Positions 43,234-52,370 of a stretch of 64,000 nt of DNA are shown here, piece by piece. Source of the DNA: a candidate division LCP-89 bacterium B3_LCP (GTDB taxonomy: Bacteria > Electryoneota > B3-LCP); assembly GCA_005223185.1 (NCBI GenBank), contig NJBN01000002.1, positions 124,001 through 188,000 of the forward strand. The letters are read 5' to 3'. Both the position numbers and the translations under genes were made by a program. A model generated the notes under the pieces. It saw only the letters and a list, made by a program, of their open reading frames with translations, ran no database searches and was not told where the DNA came from. Each line of letters opens with the position of its first letter. Position 1 is the first letter of the stretch.

Positions 43234-45858
43234 ATGAATAGATCAATACTGATTTTTGCTCTGTTATTAGCGTTATTCTGCGTGCCATTATTACAGATCG
43301 TGCAGGCAACACCTTACTGGTCGGAAGATGATTTGAACCGCGCCCGCCAGGAAAGGCAGGGATTTATCGAGATCCCCCGCTTTCCTATCACCCTACGGGA
43401 GATCGACGAATACATCCTCATGGACGAATACACCCAGATCTGTGATTTTCTGGTAACCATGCAGGAACCCGACACGTCCAGCCCCGATTACGGCGGCATG
43501 CACGAAGGGGAGTCCGCGTATGCCTGGAGTATAATACAAACCGACAACACACAGGAATCTATCCGCGTGTGGAGTACCTACGGTGAATTGACCGGCGACA
43601 TTGAGACCTACCGCGAGAACGTTCAGGCTGCCTGGGTTTACACCATGAACTACCCCGCCTATGACGAAGAGGGTTCCACCGATTACTACCGAGTGCATAA
43701 TTGCGGGTGGGCGTTGGTCGCCGAATCGAAATACCGCCAGGTGTACGGAGATGACCGTTATCTCTGGTATGCTGATTCCTGTGCCTGGTATATACAGCAT
43801 CACCGGCTTTCCTATACCGGCGCTCTAAATCCCCTTGTGGAAGGATGGGCTGCTGGTACCTTGTACGACTATGGTATTGAGCAATCTGATCAGGGTGCGG
43901 TTGACAGCGCTCTGGTAATCGGCGCTGACGTTCAAGCCTGGATTGAAACTGATCCCGACCGTCTCTGGAACAACGAGGACTGGGCAATGTGCGGAGGAAC
44001 CGCACTCTGGGGTGTGTGCCGTTCGGTTTTCACTGACGATCCCGTCGCCGGGCAGCTCTGGCTGCCCCAATATCTCCCTTACATGGATACTTACGCAGGA
44101 CCGGGACAGTGGAACAATTCCTGGAACGTCTGGTATGCTCATGCCTGGCATGCCAGCGCTGCTATCACCCTTGACCCTTGGGCTACTGGTTACGCCTTTG
44201 CCCTGGTGGATACACTGCTTGACGCCGACACCGACAACGACGGCGGTATCATGGCTACTTCCACAGATCCGGATACCGAAGACCAGAGTTGGGTTTCCTG
44301 CTATCTTGATTTCATGGGGTTGGAGCCATTTTTCGCCAATCAGATGGCGGATGACGCCATCGCCTTCGGATTTACTCAGCCAGACACTTCCTATCCCATC
44401 GCAGAAGGTGAAGCTTATGATGTTGAGGTGTTGGTGGCTCATTTCGGAGGGTTGCTGCCTTTTGGCGACGTAGATGTACAGATAACAGGAGACTTCACTG
44501 CATCGGGTTCAACTTATCTCGATATCGTTGATATAGACACCCTTCTCATGGGGCAGTGGACGCCCTCGCAAACAGGATTCTCAAATCTGTCCATGGAAGT
44601 ATCACCCGGCGGGCAGATTAGTGAAAATGATACTCTGACTATGACCGTTCAAGTTCTGGGCTGGGGGACAATTCAGGGCGAAGTGAGTGATGCTTCCACC
44701 GGTGAACCTATTGCCTCCGATCTCTTCTTTTACCGCCAGGGATTGCCTCCGGATCAGCCTCTTTACAACATCAGCAACAGTCCCTCGAACGGAATCTATG
44801 AAGTTGACGTTATCGAAGGAACATACAGTATTACAATAGATCCAGAAATCCCCTACACCGATAGAGAAATCACCGATATTACGGTCGGAGTTGGTGAGTC
44901 TGTAACTGTTGACTTCAACCTCACACCCGCCCCGATTCTCTTAGTCGATGACGATGGTGGTGCGGCGTATGACAGCTTCTTCACCGCGCCGCTAACAAAT
45001 CTGGATTACGATTTCTACTTATGGGAGAACGCACAGAATGGCTCTCCCGGCATCGACTTAGAATATTTCCAGGCTGTTATCTGGTTTACCGGCGATGAAA
45101 CTGAAGATGCACTGATAGAGACTGAGAGCGAAGATCTGATACTTTACCTGCAAACTGGAGGCTCGCTACTACTGACCGGGCAATACATAGCAGAATATCA
45201 CGGTTTGAATCCATTGTTGAGCGGTTTCCTTGGCGTCTATTACGACAGTTCCAACGTCGTCCAATTCCAGGCGCAAGGAGTTGAAGGCGATCCAGTGACA
45301 GGAGGTATGACTGTAATGTTCCCCGGCGCTGCGGGTGCAGCGAATCAGGATTCAACGAGCATGATTTCAGCCACCGGTGATGGTGTCATCGCCATGAATT
45401 ACATTTGTGCAAACCAGCCCGGTGCAGCAGTGCGTGTGGAAACAGATTACAAGTCCTTGTTCTTGGGTTTCGGTCTTGAAGGCGTTTCCGGCGGAGCGCA
45501 ATCAACCACGCGGCAGGAATTCTTGGCAGCAGCCATAGACTGGTTCGATCTGTCAACCGGGATAACCCTGGAGTTCACAGAAACTACACCAGCGGATTAC
45601 GCCTTGGTAAGCCTTGCTCCGAATCCTTTCAATGCAAATGTTCAATTCAATTTGAATCTGCCCCAGAGATCATCAGTTGATTTTCAGATCTTCAATCTGG
45701 CAGGTCAGATAATTGGCAGTCGTTCACTGGGGACCATGAAATCTGGCCCGCACCAGGTCAATTACCCCTTTGATAAAGGTTGGGCGTCCGGTATTTATTA
45801 CTTCGCTTTCAAGGTGGGAGGCAAAATGGAGGTAATTAAAGGTGTTTATCTGAAATAG
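43234..45858 (+). CDS. Large secreted multidomain protein of unknown activity
   Basis: An 874-aa exported protein. Signal peptide residues 1-24. Residues about 25-385 are Trp/Tyr/Asp-rich and helical (WSIIQTDNTQESIRVWS, GWALVAESKYRQVYGDDRYLW, WNNEDWAMCGGTALWG), suggesting an alpha/alpha barrel like glycan-processing enzymes, but no family is recognised. Then a beta-sandwich, a carboxypeptidase-regulatory-like module (IQGEVSDASTGEPIAS, near 480-575), a Rossmann-like module (ILLVDDDGGAAYDSFF to LLTGQYIAEYHG, near 577-660), and a sorting domain (LAPNPFNANVQF to GVYLK). ATG 43234 behind GAGGGAG is chosen over the frame opening at 43207. Confidence 0.75.
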   Translation: MNRSILIFALLLALFCVPLLQIVQATPYWSEDDLNRARQERQGFIEIPRFPITLREIDEYILMDEYTQICDFLVTMQEPDTSSPDYGGMHEGESAYAWSIIQTDNTQESIRVWSTYGELTGDIETYRENVQAAWVYTMNYPAYDEEGSTDYYRVHNCGWALVAESKYRQVYGDDRYLWYADSCAWYIQHHRLSYTGALNPLVEGWAAGTLYDYGIEQSDQGAVDSALVIGADVQAWIETDPDRLWNNEDWAMCGGTALWGVCRSVFTDDPVAGQLWLPQYLPYMDTYAGPGQWNNSWNVWYAHAWHASAAITLDPWATGYAFALVDTLLDADTDNDGGIMATSTDPDTEDQSWVSCYLDFMGLEPFFANQMADDAIAFGFTQPDTSYPIAEGEAYDVEVLVAHFGGLLPFGDVDVQITGDFTASGSTYLDIVDIDTLLMGQWTPSQTGFSNLSMEVSPGGQISENDTLTMTVQVLGWGTIQGEVSDASTGEPIASDLFFYRQGLPPDQPLYNISNSPSNGIYEVDVIEGTYSITIDPEIPYTDREITDITVGVGESVTVDFNLTPAPILLVDDDGGAAYDSFFTAPLTNLDYDFYLWENAQNGSPGIDLEYFQAVIWFTGDETEDALIETESEDLILYLQTGGSLLLTGQYIAEYHGLNPLLSGFLGVYYDSSNVVQFQAQGVEGDPVTGGMTVMFPGAAGAANQDSTSMISATGDGVIAMNYICANQPGAAVRVETDYKSLFLGFGLEGVSGGAQSTTRQEFLAAAIDWFDLSTGITLEFTETTPADYALVSLAPNPFNANVQFNLNLPQRSSVDFQIFNLAGQIIGSRSLGTMKSGPHQVNYPFDKGWASGIYYFAFKVGGKMEVIKGVYLK

Positions 45859-45880
45859 CAAGCGGCTATTTCAGATTTTC
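45850..45880 (+). terminator. Intrinsic terminator overlapping the stop codon
   Basis: Perfect ten-base stem CTGAAATAGC (45850-45859) with GCTATTTCAG (45865-45874), then ATTTTC. The stem includes the TAG stop codon of the secreted protein. Confidence 0.7.
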
Positions 45881-45881
45881 G

Positions 45882-45910
45882 TTGACTTTCGGTATTAAAT
45901 TGATTAAATT
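45882..45910 (+). promoter_or_regulatory. Sigma70 promoter for the ligase-aroF unit
   Basis: TTGACT at 45882-45887, 17 bases, TAAATT at 45905-45910, directly after the previous terminator and 35 bases before the start codon. The -10 is the same as in the three cassette promoters. Confidence 0.7.
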
Positions 45911-45944
45911 GTTAGCTTAAGTGTTTTCTCAACAGAGGTGATTG

Positions 45945-47717
45945 ATGACTCTGGATCGCATGCTCGAGAGAGCTGGTCAAAGCTGTCCTGACAAAATCGC
46001 TGTTCAAACTATCCGGCGCAGGCTAACCTATAATGAGTTGAACGATCAGGTGAGCGCGCTGGCTAACAGCCTCCTGAATTTGGGAATTGGGCGCGGAGAC
46101 CGGGTGGCGATGCTCCTGCCCAAGTCAATCGAAGCGATGATAGCTTTCTTCGCGGTGATCAGGGCTGGTGGTGTTATAGCGCCTATAAACATGCGGCTTA
46201 AAGCGGATACGCTTCTGGCAAATTTCAGTCAGCTTGATCCTTTCGCCGTAATCGCCGATCCCCTCTACCTCCCTTTGCTGCAGAAATTTTTCCAAAAGTC
46301 CCAACCCAAGGGACGCATTATTCTGACTGAAGCAAATAAAAATCAGGATTACCTATCGTTTGAGAAACTGATTGAAAAGGAATCCACAAGTTCCCCGGAA
46401 CTTGACTTGAATGAAAAGGACGTTGCTTATCTGAATTATACGTCGGGTACTACCGGCATCCCTAAGGGAGCCATCACCACGCATGGCAATCTCTTCTGGA
46501 ACACCAAAGGTGCTGTCGACCTGCTAAAATTAAATGGTGAAGACGTTCATCTCTGCATGTTCCCGATTTACGCACACCCACATGAGATTTTCTGCCGTCC
46601 GGTATATCTTAGTGGTACTATTATTCTGTTGGACAGTATGTACCCCAAGACCATTGCCAGAGCGATCCAGGAATTCGGCGTTACTACGGTAATGGCGGTT
46701 CCGCCTTTCTTCAAGTCTCTCTTTCCGCTATGCAAATCAAAGGAATTTGATTTTTCCAGTTTACGGATTCCCGAATCTGGCGGTGTCTATTCATCGGAAG
46801 AATTCTGCCGGGAATTTGAAGACGTTTTCGGTGTCCGCTTTCTGCCAGTTTGGGGCAGCACCGAAACAACAGGAGTCGCTTTAGCCACTCCACCCGAAGG
46901 CGAATACACCATTGGTTCCCTGGGCAAACCCTGTACAGGTTATGAAGTAAAGGTATTGGGAACAGGTGGGCGGGAGGTTGATATAAATGAAACTGGGGAA
47001 TTAGTCATTTCAGGACCGGGTGTGGTTGAAGGTTATTTTAATCTACCGGAAGAAACTGAGGCTACCTTTCATCATGGCGCCTGGTACACTGGTGATATGG
47101 TTCGTCAGGATGAATTAGGTTTCTATCACTTCTTAGGGCGTCGCAGCGGGCTGATGAAAGTGGCAGGTTTGAAGGTGTATCCCCTTGAAGTGGAAAATGC
47201 GCTCATGCAGCATCCTGATGTGGAAGAGGCGGCGGTAATATCTCTACCGGACGCCCTGCGAGGTGAAGTCCCGCGTGCGTTCGTTGTCCCCAAGGCTGAT
47301 GCAAAATTAGAAGTTAAGGAACTGCGCGCCTTCTGCCGTGAACAACTCGCCGATTACAAGGTGCCATCCCGCATCGAAATCCATTCCGAATTACCAAAAA
47401 CGGAAACCGGTAAGGTTTCTCATGCAGAACTCGCCAGGGTGGCGCTGAGCGAATTGGCGGATGATGAGATAAAGTCCATAGAACGACGCGTTGCTTCGGT
47501 CGATTCCAAGCTTTTAGAGCTGCTGAACGCTCGTGTGGAACTCATGCAGCGAGTCGCCAAGCTTCACGGCAAAATGGATCAACCCCTCTATTCTTCACTG
47601 CGAGGTGATGACGTTATCGCCAGAGTAATCGGAGAGAACAAGGGCCCCATATACGACGAGGCTGTCGAAGAGATTTTCAAAAAGATACTATCACTCGATT
47701 TGATGATAAATCGCTGA
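45945..47717 (+). CDS. Acyl-CoA-ligase-like enzyme fused to a chorismate-mutase-fold domain
   Basis: A 590-aa fusion. Residues 1-500 are a complete ANL ligase: YTSGTTGIPKGA (near 166), WGSTETTG, YTGDMV, the hinge GRRSGLMKVAGLKVYPLE, and PKTETGKVSH with the catalytic lysine (near 485). Residues 506-590 align by eye with AroQ chorismate mutase (SIERRVASVDSKLLELLNAR to EEIFKKILSLDLM). Against E. coli numbering Arg28 and Arg51 are kept, but Arg11, Lys39, Asp48, Glu52 and Gln88 become E, H, S, G and N. Canonical mutase activity is therefore doubtful. aroF starts 30 bases later. ATG 45945 is chosen over TTG 45942. The carboxylate substrate is unknown. Confidence 0.8.
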   Translation: MTLDRMLERAGQSCPDKIAVQTIRRRLTYNELNDQVSALANSLLNLGIGRGDRVAMLLPKSIEAMIAFFAVIRAGGVIAPINMRLKADTLLANFSQLDPFAVIADPLYLPLLQKFFQKSQPKGRIILTEANKNQDYLSFEKLIEKESTSSPELDLNEKDVAYLNYTSGTTGIPKGAITTHGNLFWNTKGAVDLLKLNGEDVHLCMFPIYAHPHEIFCRPVYLSGTIILLDSMYPKTIARAIQEFGVTTVMAVPPFFKSLFPLCKSKEFDFSSLRIPESGGVYSSEEFCREFEDVFGVRFLPVWGSTETTGVALATPPEGEYTIGSLGKPCTGYEVKVLGTGGREVDINETGELVISGPGVVEGYFNLPEETEATFHHGAWYTGDMVRQDELGFYHFLGRRSGLMKVAGLKVYPLEVENALMQHPDVEEAAVISLPDALRGEVPRAFVVPKADAKLEVKELRAFCREQLADYKVPSRIEIHSELPKTETGKVSHAELARVALSELADDEIKSIERRVASVDSKLLELLNARVELMQRVAKLHGKMDQPLYSSLRGDDVIARVIGENKGPIYDEAVEEIFKKILSLDLMINR

Positions 47718-47747
47718 TTAACACTGTCACTTAAAACCGAGAAAACC

Positions 47748-48563
47748 ATGGCAACCATACAGATAGGCGATTTGGTAATAGGCGGTCGTAAGAAATTGAT
47801 GATCGCCGGTCCCTGTTCGATTGAAGGGCGGGATCAGCTTCTTGATATCGCTCGCGAAGTAAAGGCGCAGGGCGCGCAGATGCTGAGAGGCGGTGCCTAT
47901 AAACCACGAACTTCTCCGCATTCTTTTCAAGGTCTTGGACCGCAGGGACTTTTTCATCTGAAAGAGGCATCAGAAGAGACCGGATTGCTGACTGTTACTG
48001 AAGTGATGGAACCGGAAGAATTAGACCTCATCTGCAAATACGCGGACGTCTTGCAGGTGGGAGCACGCAATATGTTCAATTATCCCTTACTGAAACGAAT
48101 TGGGCGCACCGACAAGCCTGTTTTGTTGAAGCGAAGTTTTATGGCTACCGTGGAAGAGTTTCTCCTGGCTTCTGAATATATATTGAAGGAAGGCAACAAG
48201 CGGGTTATGCTCTGTGAACGAGGCATCCGCACTTTTGATCAAATCACCCGCAATACGCTGGATCTCGCTTCGGTGCCCATATTGAAGAAGATGTCCAGTT
48301 TACCAGTGATTGTAGATCCCTCTCATGGAACTGGACGCAGCGATATTTTAATTCCGATGACTCTGGCTGCGTTAGTTGCCGGCGCCGATGGAATAATGAT
48401 TGAAGTTCATCCCAACCCCAAGAAAGCCTTGTCGGATGGATTGCAGACTCTGGACTTTCCTCATTTTCGCGAATTGATGGCGGAATACCGTAGTTTATGC
48501 AAATATATTGAAGATCAAGAAAGCCGTCGCACGGGGCAATCGTTTAGCGGTGCGGCTTCCTGA
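47748..48563 (+). CDS. aroF: DAHP synthase, short type I-beta form
   Basis: 3-deoxy-D-arabino-heptulosonate 7-phosphate synthase, the first step of the shikimate pathway, condensing PEP and erythrose 4-phosphate. Motifs: IAGPCSIEG (metal Cys, near residue 22), RGGAYKPRTSPHSFQG (PEP/E4P binding), LQVGARNMFNYPLL, VLLKRSFMAT, CERGIRTF, PVIVDPSHGTGR (metal His) and IMIEVHPNP (metal Glu). At 271 aa it has neither the N-terminal ferredoxin-like regulatory domain nor a fused chorismate mutase. The mutase-fold domain lies instead at the end of the preceding gene, so feedback control could involve that partner. Confidence 0.95.
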   Translation: MATIQIGDLVIGGRKKLMIAGPCSIEGRDQLLDIAREVKAQGAQMLRGGAYKPRTSPHSFQGLGPQGLFHLKEASEETGLLTVTEVMEPEELDLICKYADVLQVGARNMFNYPLLKRIGRTDKPVLLKRSFMATVEEFLLASEYILKEGNKRVMLCERGIRTFDQITRNTLDLASVPILKKMSSLPVIVDPSHGTGRSDILIPMTLAALVAGADGIMIEVHPNPKKALSDGLQTLDFPHFRELMAEYRSLCKYIEDQESRRTGQSFSGAAS

Positions 48564-48565
48564 AT

Positions 48566-50053
48566 ATGACCAGGCTTGATTCGATACTGCGCAACACCCT
48601 ATTCAGTTTTATCGGACGCGGTATCGATGTAATTGTAACTTTTGCCCTGGCTGTGGTGCTGGCTCGATATTTAGGGCCGGAGGGCATGGGTGAATATACG
48701 TACATAATCGCTTTCGTGGCGATTTTTGTTCCATTTATAGACCTTGGGCTTGACCATATATTGATTCGTGAGATAGCCCGCCACCGAGATTCGGCTCGCA
48801 AGTATGTAGGAGCAGCCTTACTGTTAAAAATGCTGATAATCCTGGTACTCTTACCTGCAGGTATGATTGCCACCTGGATTGTCGGTGATGCCAGTGTGAG
48901 TAATTGGGCTGTTTTCCTCTGTTTTGCGGGCACTCTTATATTAAGAGAAATTCCCACGGTCGTGGGATATGCGGTTTTCCTTAGCTATGAGAGGATGGAA
49001 TACCGCGCACTGGTTACCCTGCTCTTTCAAATTGTGAAATTGGTGCTTACCATCGGCGTGATACTTATGGGTGGTAGTATCGTTGCTATTTTCGGAGCTG
49101 CCTTGCTCGCAGAAGCGTTTCAGGGCGCTGCCGCTTTGTACCTCGTCGTTCGTAAGTTCATCAAACCGAGGCTGGTCTTCGATCCTAAGCTATGGAAGCA
49201 TTACGTCAAGGAATCATTACCCATAGGTATTGCCTTCGCTTTCAATAACCTTTACTTCCAGGTTGACATTCTGATTCTCAAGCACTTCCGTACTGCTGAA
49301 GAAACCGGCTGGTTCGGTGTGCCCTTCAGAGTGGTTACGACCCTGTTTTCAGTATTGATTCCCGTGATCTGGGTGCTGTTACCGCACTTGACCCGCGCTG
49401 CCAGGAATTCAATCGAACAACTCCATGAAGAAGGGCAGGGATATTTGAAAGCAATATTCGTTATGACTGCGGGTATTACCATCTATTTAGGGATGGAATC
49501 TCAAGACCTTGTGGTAAACTTGTTCGGGTCGGAGTATCTACCTTCAGCCGCAGTTATGGCTTTCATTTCTCCGGTGATCGTTTTCCATGCATTTTCCTAT
49601 TTCTTTGATCTGACGCTTACAGCAGTAGGCAAGCAGAAACTCATCATGATCGGTGCGGGATCTGTCTTCCTGGTTAAGTTGATCGTCGACCTTATTTTAG
49701 TGCCCAGATACGGAATTATGGGTGCAGCTATCGGGACATTAGCTGCAGATGTGGCTTGTTTTGCCATAATGTTCTATTTGACTAAAAAGCACGTTACATC
49801 TTTTGGTTTCTTACGTATTATGATAAAGCCGTTCATGGCAGCTTTATGTGCTGGTGTGGTTCTATGGTTTGTCAGGGTCTGGCCCTTTTATATATCTTTT
49901 CTCATATTCTGCGGCAGCTACATCATATTTATCTGGCTTTTCCGGGTAATCTCCCCGAGTCAGATGACCGCCATTCGCGAAATGCGATGGGGGATGCTCA
50001 AGGAATCTGGCATATCGCGGGAAGATTCAGAAGGAAGTGAAGATATCGAATAG
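48566..50053 (+). CDS. Wzx-type polysaccharide flippase
   Basis: Polytopic inner-membrane protein of 495 aa with about 14 hydrophobic segments, in the polysaccharide-transporter (MVF) family. Family marks are FALAVVLARYLGPEGMGEYTYIIAF at residues 25-50, DLGLDHILIREIARH, the central ESLPIGIAFAFNNLYFQVDIL (a conserved aromatic-acidic pattern), and PRYGIMGAAIGTLAADV. It starts two bases after aroF, yet functionally belongs with the envelope genes downstream. Confidence 0.85.
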   Translation: MTRLDSILRNTLFSFIGRGIDVIVTFALAVVLARYLGPEGMGEYTYIIAFVAIFVPFIDLGLDHILIREIARHRDSARKYVGAALLLKMLIILVLLPAGMIATWIVGDASVSNWAVFLCFAGTLILREIPTVVGYAVFLSYERMEYRALVTLLFQIVKLVLTIGVILMGGSIVAIFGAALLAEAFQGAAALYLVVRKFIKPRLVFDPKLWKHYVKESLPIGIAFAFNNLYFQVDILILKHFRTAEETGWFGVPFRVVTTLFSVLIPVIWVLLPHLTRAARNSIEQLHEEGQGYLKAIFVMTAGITIYLGMESQDLVVNLFGSEYLPSAAVMAFISPVIVFHAFSYFFDLTLTAVGKQKLIMIGAGSVFLVKLIVDLILVPRYGIMGAAIGTLAADVACFAIMFYLTKKHVTSFGFLRIMIKPFMAALCAGVVLWFVRVWPFYISFLIFCGSYIIFIWLFRVISPSQMTAIREMRWGMLKESGISREDSEGSEDIE

Positions 50054-50061
50054 GCATTGGT

Positions 50062-51381
50062 GTGAACGTTTTTCTACTACAAAGTTATCTGGGGCGTCAG
50101 GAAAAACCGATTTATCCGGTCGGATTGGCTTATCTGGGTGCTTGCCTTGCGGATCACAATGTAGAGGCGTTTGATCCCAATGTCTCTTCAGATCCATACG
50201 GGGAATTAGCACAGCGGCTGAAGAAATTCCAACCGGATGTAGTGGGGATCTCCCTCCGTAACGTAGATACAACCCAATATCGAGATCCTTTCGTTTACTT
50301 GAGTACTCTGGAGCCGACCCTAAAAATAATCAGGGAATATGCTCCTTCTGCCGTCAGGATAATAGGTGGCTCCGGGTTTTCGATATATGCCCAGGCTATC
50401 ATGGAACGTTTTAAGGAACTTGATCTGGGCGTCATGCTGGAAGCAGAAGAAACTTTTCCTGCGCTCCTGAAAGACCTCGATCACCCGGAGATAGTTCCGG
50501 GCATATTTTATCAAAAAAACGGTCAGGTTGAACTGTCCTCACCACCCAAGCTGCCGGATTTTGACACCATACCATCACCACGATGGGATATTGTGGATAT
50601 AGCGCCCTATCGCGGTCAACTCGATACTATTGGTATTGAGGCAAAACGAGGCTGTGGGTTAAAATGTGCGTACTGCACCTATTTTTTTCTCAACGGGTCC
50701 CACTATCGCTTGCGCAGTCCTGAAAAGATAGTGTCAGAGATAAGTGAGTTGATCGATAGATTTGCTATTGATCATTTTATCTTTCTGGATTCCATTTTCA
50801 ACATCCCGGAACAACATGCCCGGGAAGTCTGCGAAGAACTCATCCGCCAGAAGGTCAACGTTCCCTGGACGGGATGGTACAACGAGCGCAAATTCGATGA
50901 TGATTTTTTCAAGTTAGCTAAAGCAGCGGGATGTAAGTATTTTTCCTTCTCTCCCGACGCCTATTCAGATTTATCGCTGAAGCTTTTGAAAAAGAACTTG
51001 AATGTTGAGGATATAAAGCGCGTCTATCAGATCGCCCTGGGAGAAAGTGAGTGCCATTTCGGGTATAATTTCTTCGTAAACCCACCTGGTCAGACTTACC
51101 GGGATTTCATGCGCCTGATGTGGTTCTGGCTGCAGGTAAGAATGCATTTGCGCGGCAGGCTTTATGGATTTGGGCTGGGGAATATTCGCGTTGAACCTGA
51201 TACTGAGATCCTGCGTATTGCCAGCGAAGAAGGGGTGCTGGATGGCGACGCCAATCTCCTGGTTGAAACCAGCGAAGAATTGCGCAAGTTGTTTTATACA
51301 AACCCTAAGACACCGCTGATAAATTGGGCATTCAAAATATTTGGTTTGGCGGCACGGATCAAGCACGGCATGAAATCTTGA
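50062..51381 (+). CDS. B12-binding-type radical SAM enzyme
   Basis: A 439-aa protein with an N-terminal cobalamin-binding-like Rossmann domain (residues 1-140: FLLQSYLGRQEKPIYPVGLAYLGACLADH; the DxHxxG cobalamin motif is not evident) and a radical SAM barrel with CGLKCAYC (near residue 198) and YYxLR-type HYRLRSPEKIVSEI. The family includes methyltransferases and cyclases acting on lipids, tetrapyrroles and antibiotics. Its neighbours, a flippase, a second radical SAM protein and an acyltransferase, suggest a lipid or glycolipid substrate. GTG 50062 starts eight bases after the flippase. Confidence 0.8.
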   Translation: MNVFLLQSYLGRQEKPIYPVGLAYLGACLADHNVEAFDPNVSSDPYGELAQRLKKFQPDVVGISLRNVDTTQYRDPFVYLSTLEPTLKIIREYAPSAVRIIGGSGFSIYAQAIMERFKELDLGVMLEAEETFPALLKDLDHPEIVPGIFYQKNGQVELSSPPKLPDFDTIPSPRWDIVDIAPYRGQLDTIGIEAKRGCGLKCAYCTYFFLNGSHYRLRSPEKIVSEISELIDRFAIDHFIFLDSIFNIPEQHAREVCEELIRQKVNVPWTGWYNERKFDDDFFKLAKAAGCKYFSFSPDAYSDLSLKLLKKNLNVEDIKRVYQIALGESECHFGYNFFVNPPGQTYRDFMRLMWFWLQVRMHLRGRLYGFGLGNIRVEPDTEILRIASEEGVLDGDANLLVETSEELRKLFYTNPKTPLINWAFKIFGLAARIKHGMKS

Positions 51382-52364
51382 ACGGCATATCCGGACATAA
51401 ATTACACTGGTGGCGGCTGCGCACCGAATGGTACCGCAAGAAGCTTATATTGAAGAATCCGCCATATTTTATCAACCTGGAACCGACCGGCTTCTGTAAC
51501 CTTCACTGCTCGGTCTGTTCTTACCATCAGGATCGTGGTAAAGGATATTTTGAAATGGATCTGGCACGGAAGGTCATTGATGACGCCGCTGATTTCGGCG
51601 TTAGCCAGATTCGCTTCTTCCTGGCTGGTGAACCGCTTTTCCATCCCCATCTGGACGAAATGATAGCTCTGACTAAGCAAAAAGGGATGTTAACCCAGAT
51701 CCATACCAACGCCACCATACTTGATGAAAAAAGATCGGTAAAACTGCTGGATAGCGGACTGGATTCCATATCCTTCAGCTTCGATGGCGAATCGGCAGAA
51801 GAGTACGAAGCGATCCGGATCGGCGCCAAATTCGAAGTTACGCTTGAAAATATTCTGACTTTCCTGCGTTTAAAGAAAGAGAGAGGGCAGAATAATCCCT
51901 ACGTCATATTTCAGGTGATTAAGTCCTATCATAAGGATGCTCCCTTCTCCCCTTCGCTATCGGAAGAATTTAAAGGCCGCTTTGAAGGGCTGCCTATCGA
52001 TAATTTCAGGGTGCTTTATCCATTTTCATGGCCCGGTCAGGAAGAACAGGAATTCAACAGACCTATAGGAAAAAAGATATTCCCCTGCCCGGTACTCTGG
52101 CAAAGTCTATCTGTAGGGTGGGATGGTAAAATTCTGGGTTGTTGTGGAGATCTTAATGGAGTCGTTACCTTAGGCGACGTTCATGAAGATCGCCTAAAAA
52201 GTATATGGAATAATGAAACCCTGGTGAAGATGCGGTGGCTTCATGTGAAGAAAAAGCACCGAGAAATACCATTATGTCGTGGATGCGATACCGTTTATGT
52301 ACGCGTCCATCCCCTGATCAGGGACGTCAGAGATTTCGTAACAGGACGCTGGCTGCCAATATAA
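51378..52364 (+). CDS. Radical SAM protein with SPASM-like C-terminal cysteines
   Basis: A 328-aa radical SAM enzyme. NLEPTGFCNLHCSVCSY carries CxxxCxxC (near residues 38-45), and FFLAGEPLFHP is the GE motif. C-terminal cysteines in FPCPVLW, GCCGDLNG and LCRGCDTVY suggest a SPASM auxiliary cluster. The frame is open from 51324; I prefer TTG 51378, which overlaps the upstream TGA as TTGA, the same junction as at 5032. The substrate is unknown. Unlike its partner at 50062 it has no cobalamin-binding domain. Confidence 0.75.
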   Translation: MNGISGHKLHWWRLRTEWYRKKLILKNPPYFINLEPTGFCNLHCSVCSYHQDRGKGYFEMDLARKVIDDAADFGVSQIRFFLAGEPLFHPHLDEMIALTKQKGMLTQIHTNATILDEKRSVKLLDSGLDSISFSFDGESAEEYEAIRIGAKFEVTLENILTFLRLKKERGQNNPYVIFQVIKSYHKDAPFSPSLSEEFKGRFEGLPIDNFRVLYPFSWPGQEEQEFNRPIGKKIFPCPVLWQSLSVGWDGKILGCCGDLNGVVTLGDVHEDRLKSIWNNETLVKMRWLHVKKKHREIPLCRGCDTVYVRVHPLIRDVRDFVTGRWLPI

Positions 52365-52370
52365 AAGAAA

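Noticed and set aside
43559-44473. Overlapping long frames on both strands within the 874-aa secreted protein gene
   Set aside because: No ribosome sites, Arg/Pro-biased translations, and fully covered by the larger exported protein.
47460-47717. Calling the C-terminal domain of the ligase a normal chorismate mutase
   Set aside because: Five of seven active-site positions compared by eye are changed, so only the fold is claimed.
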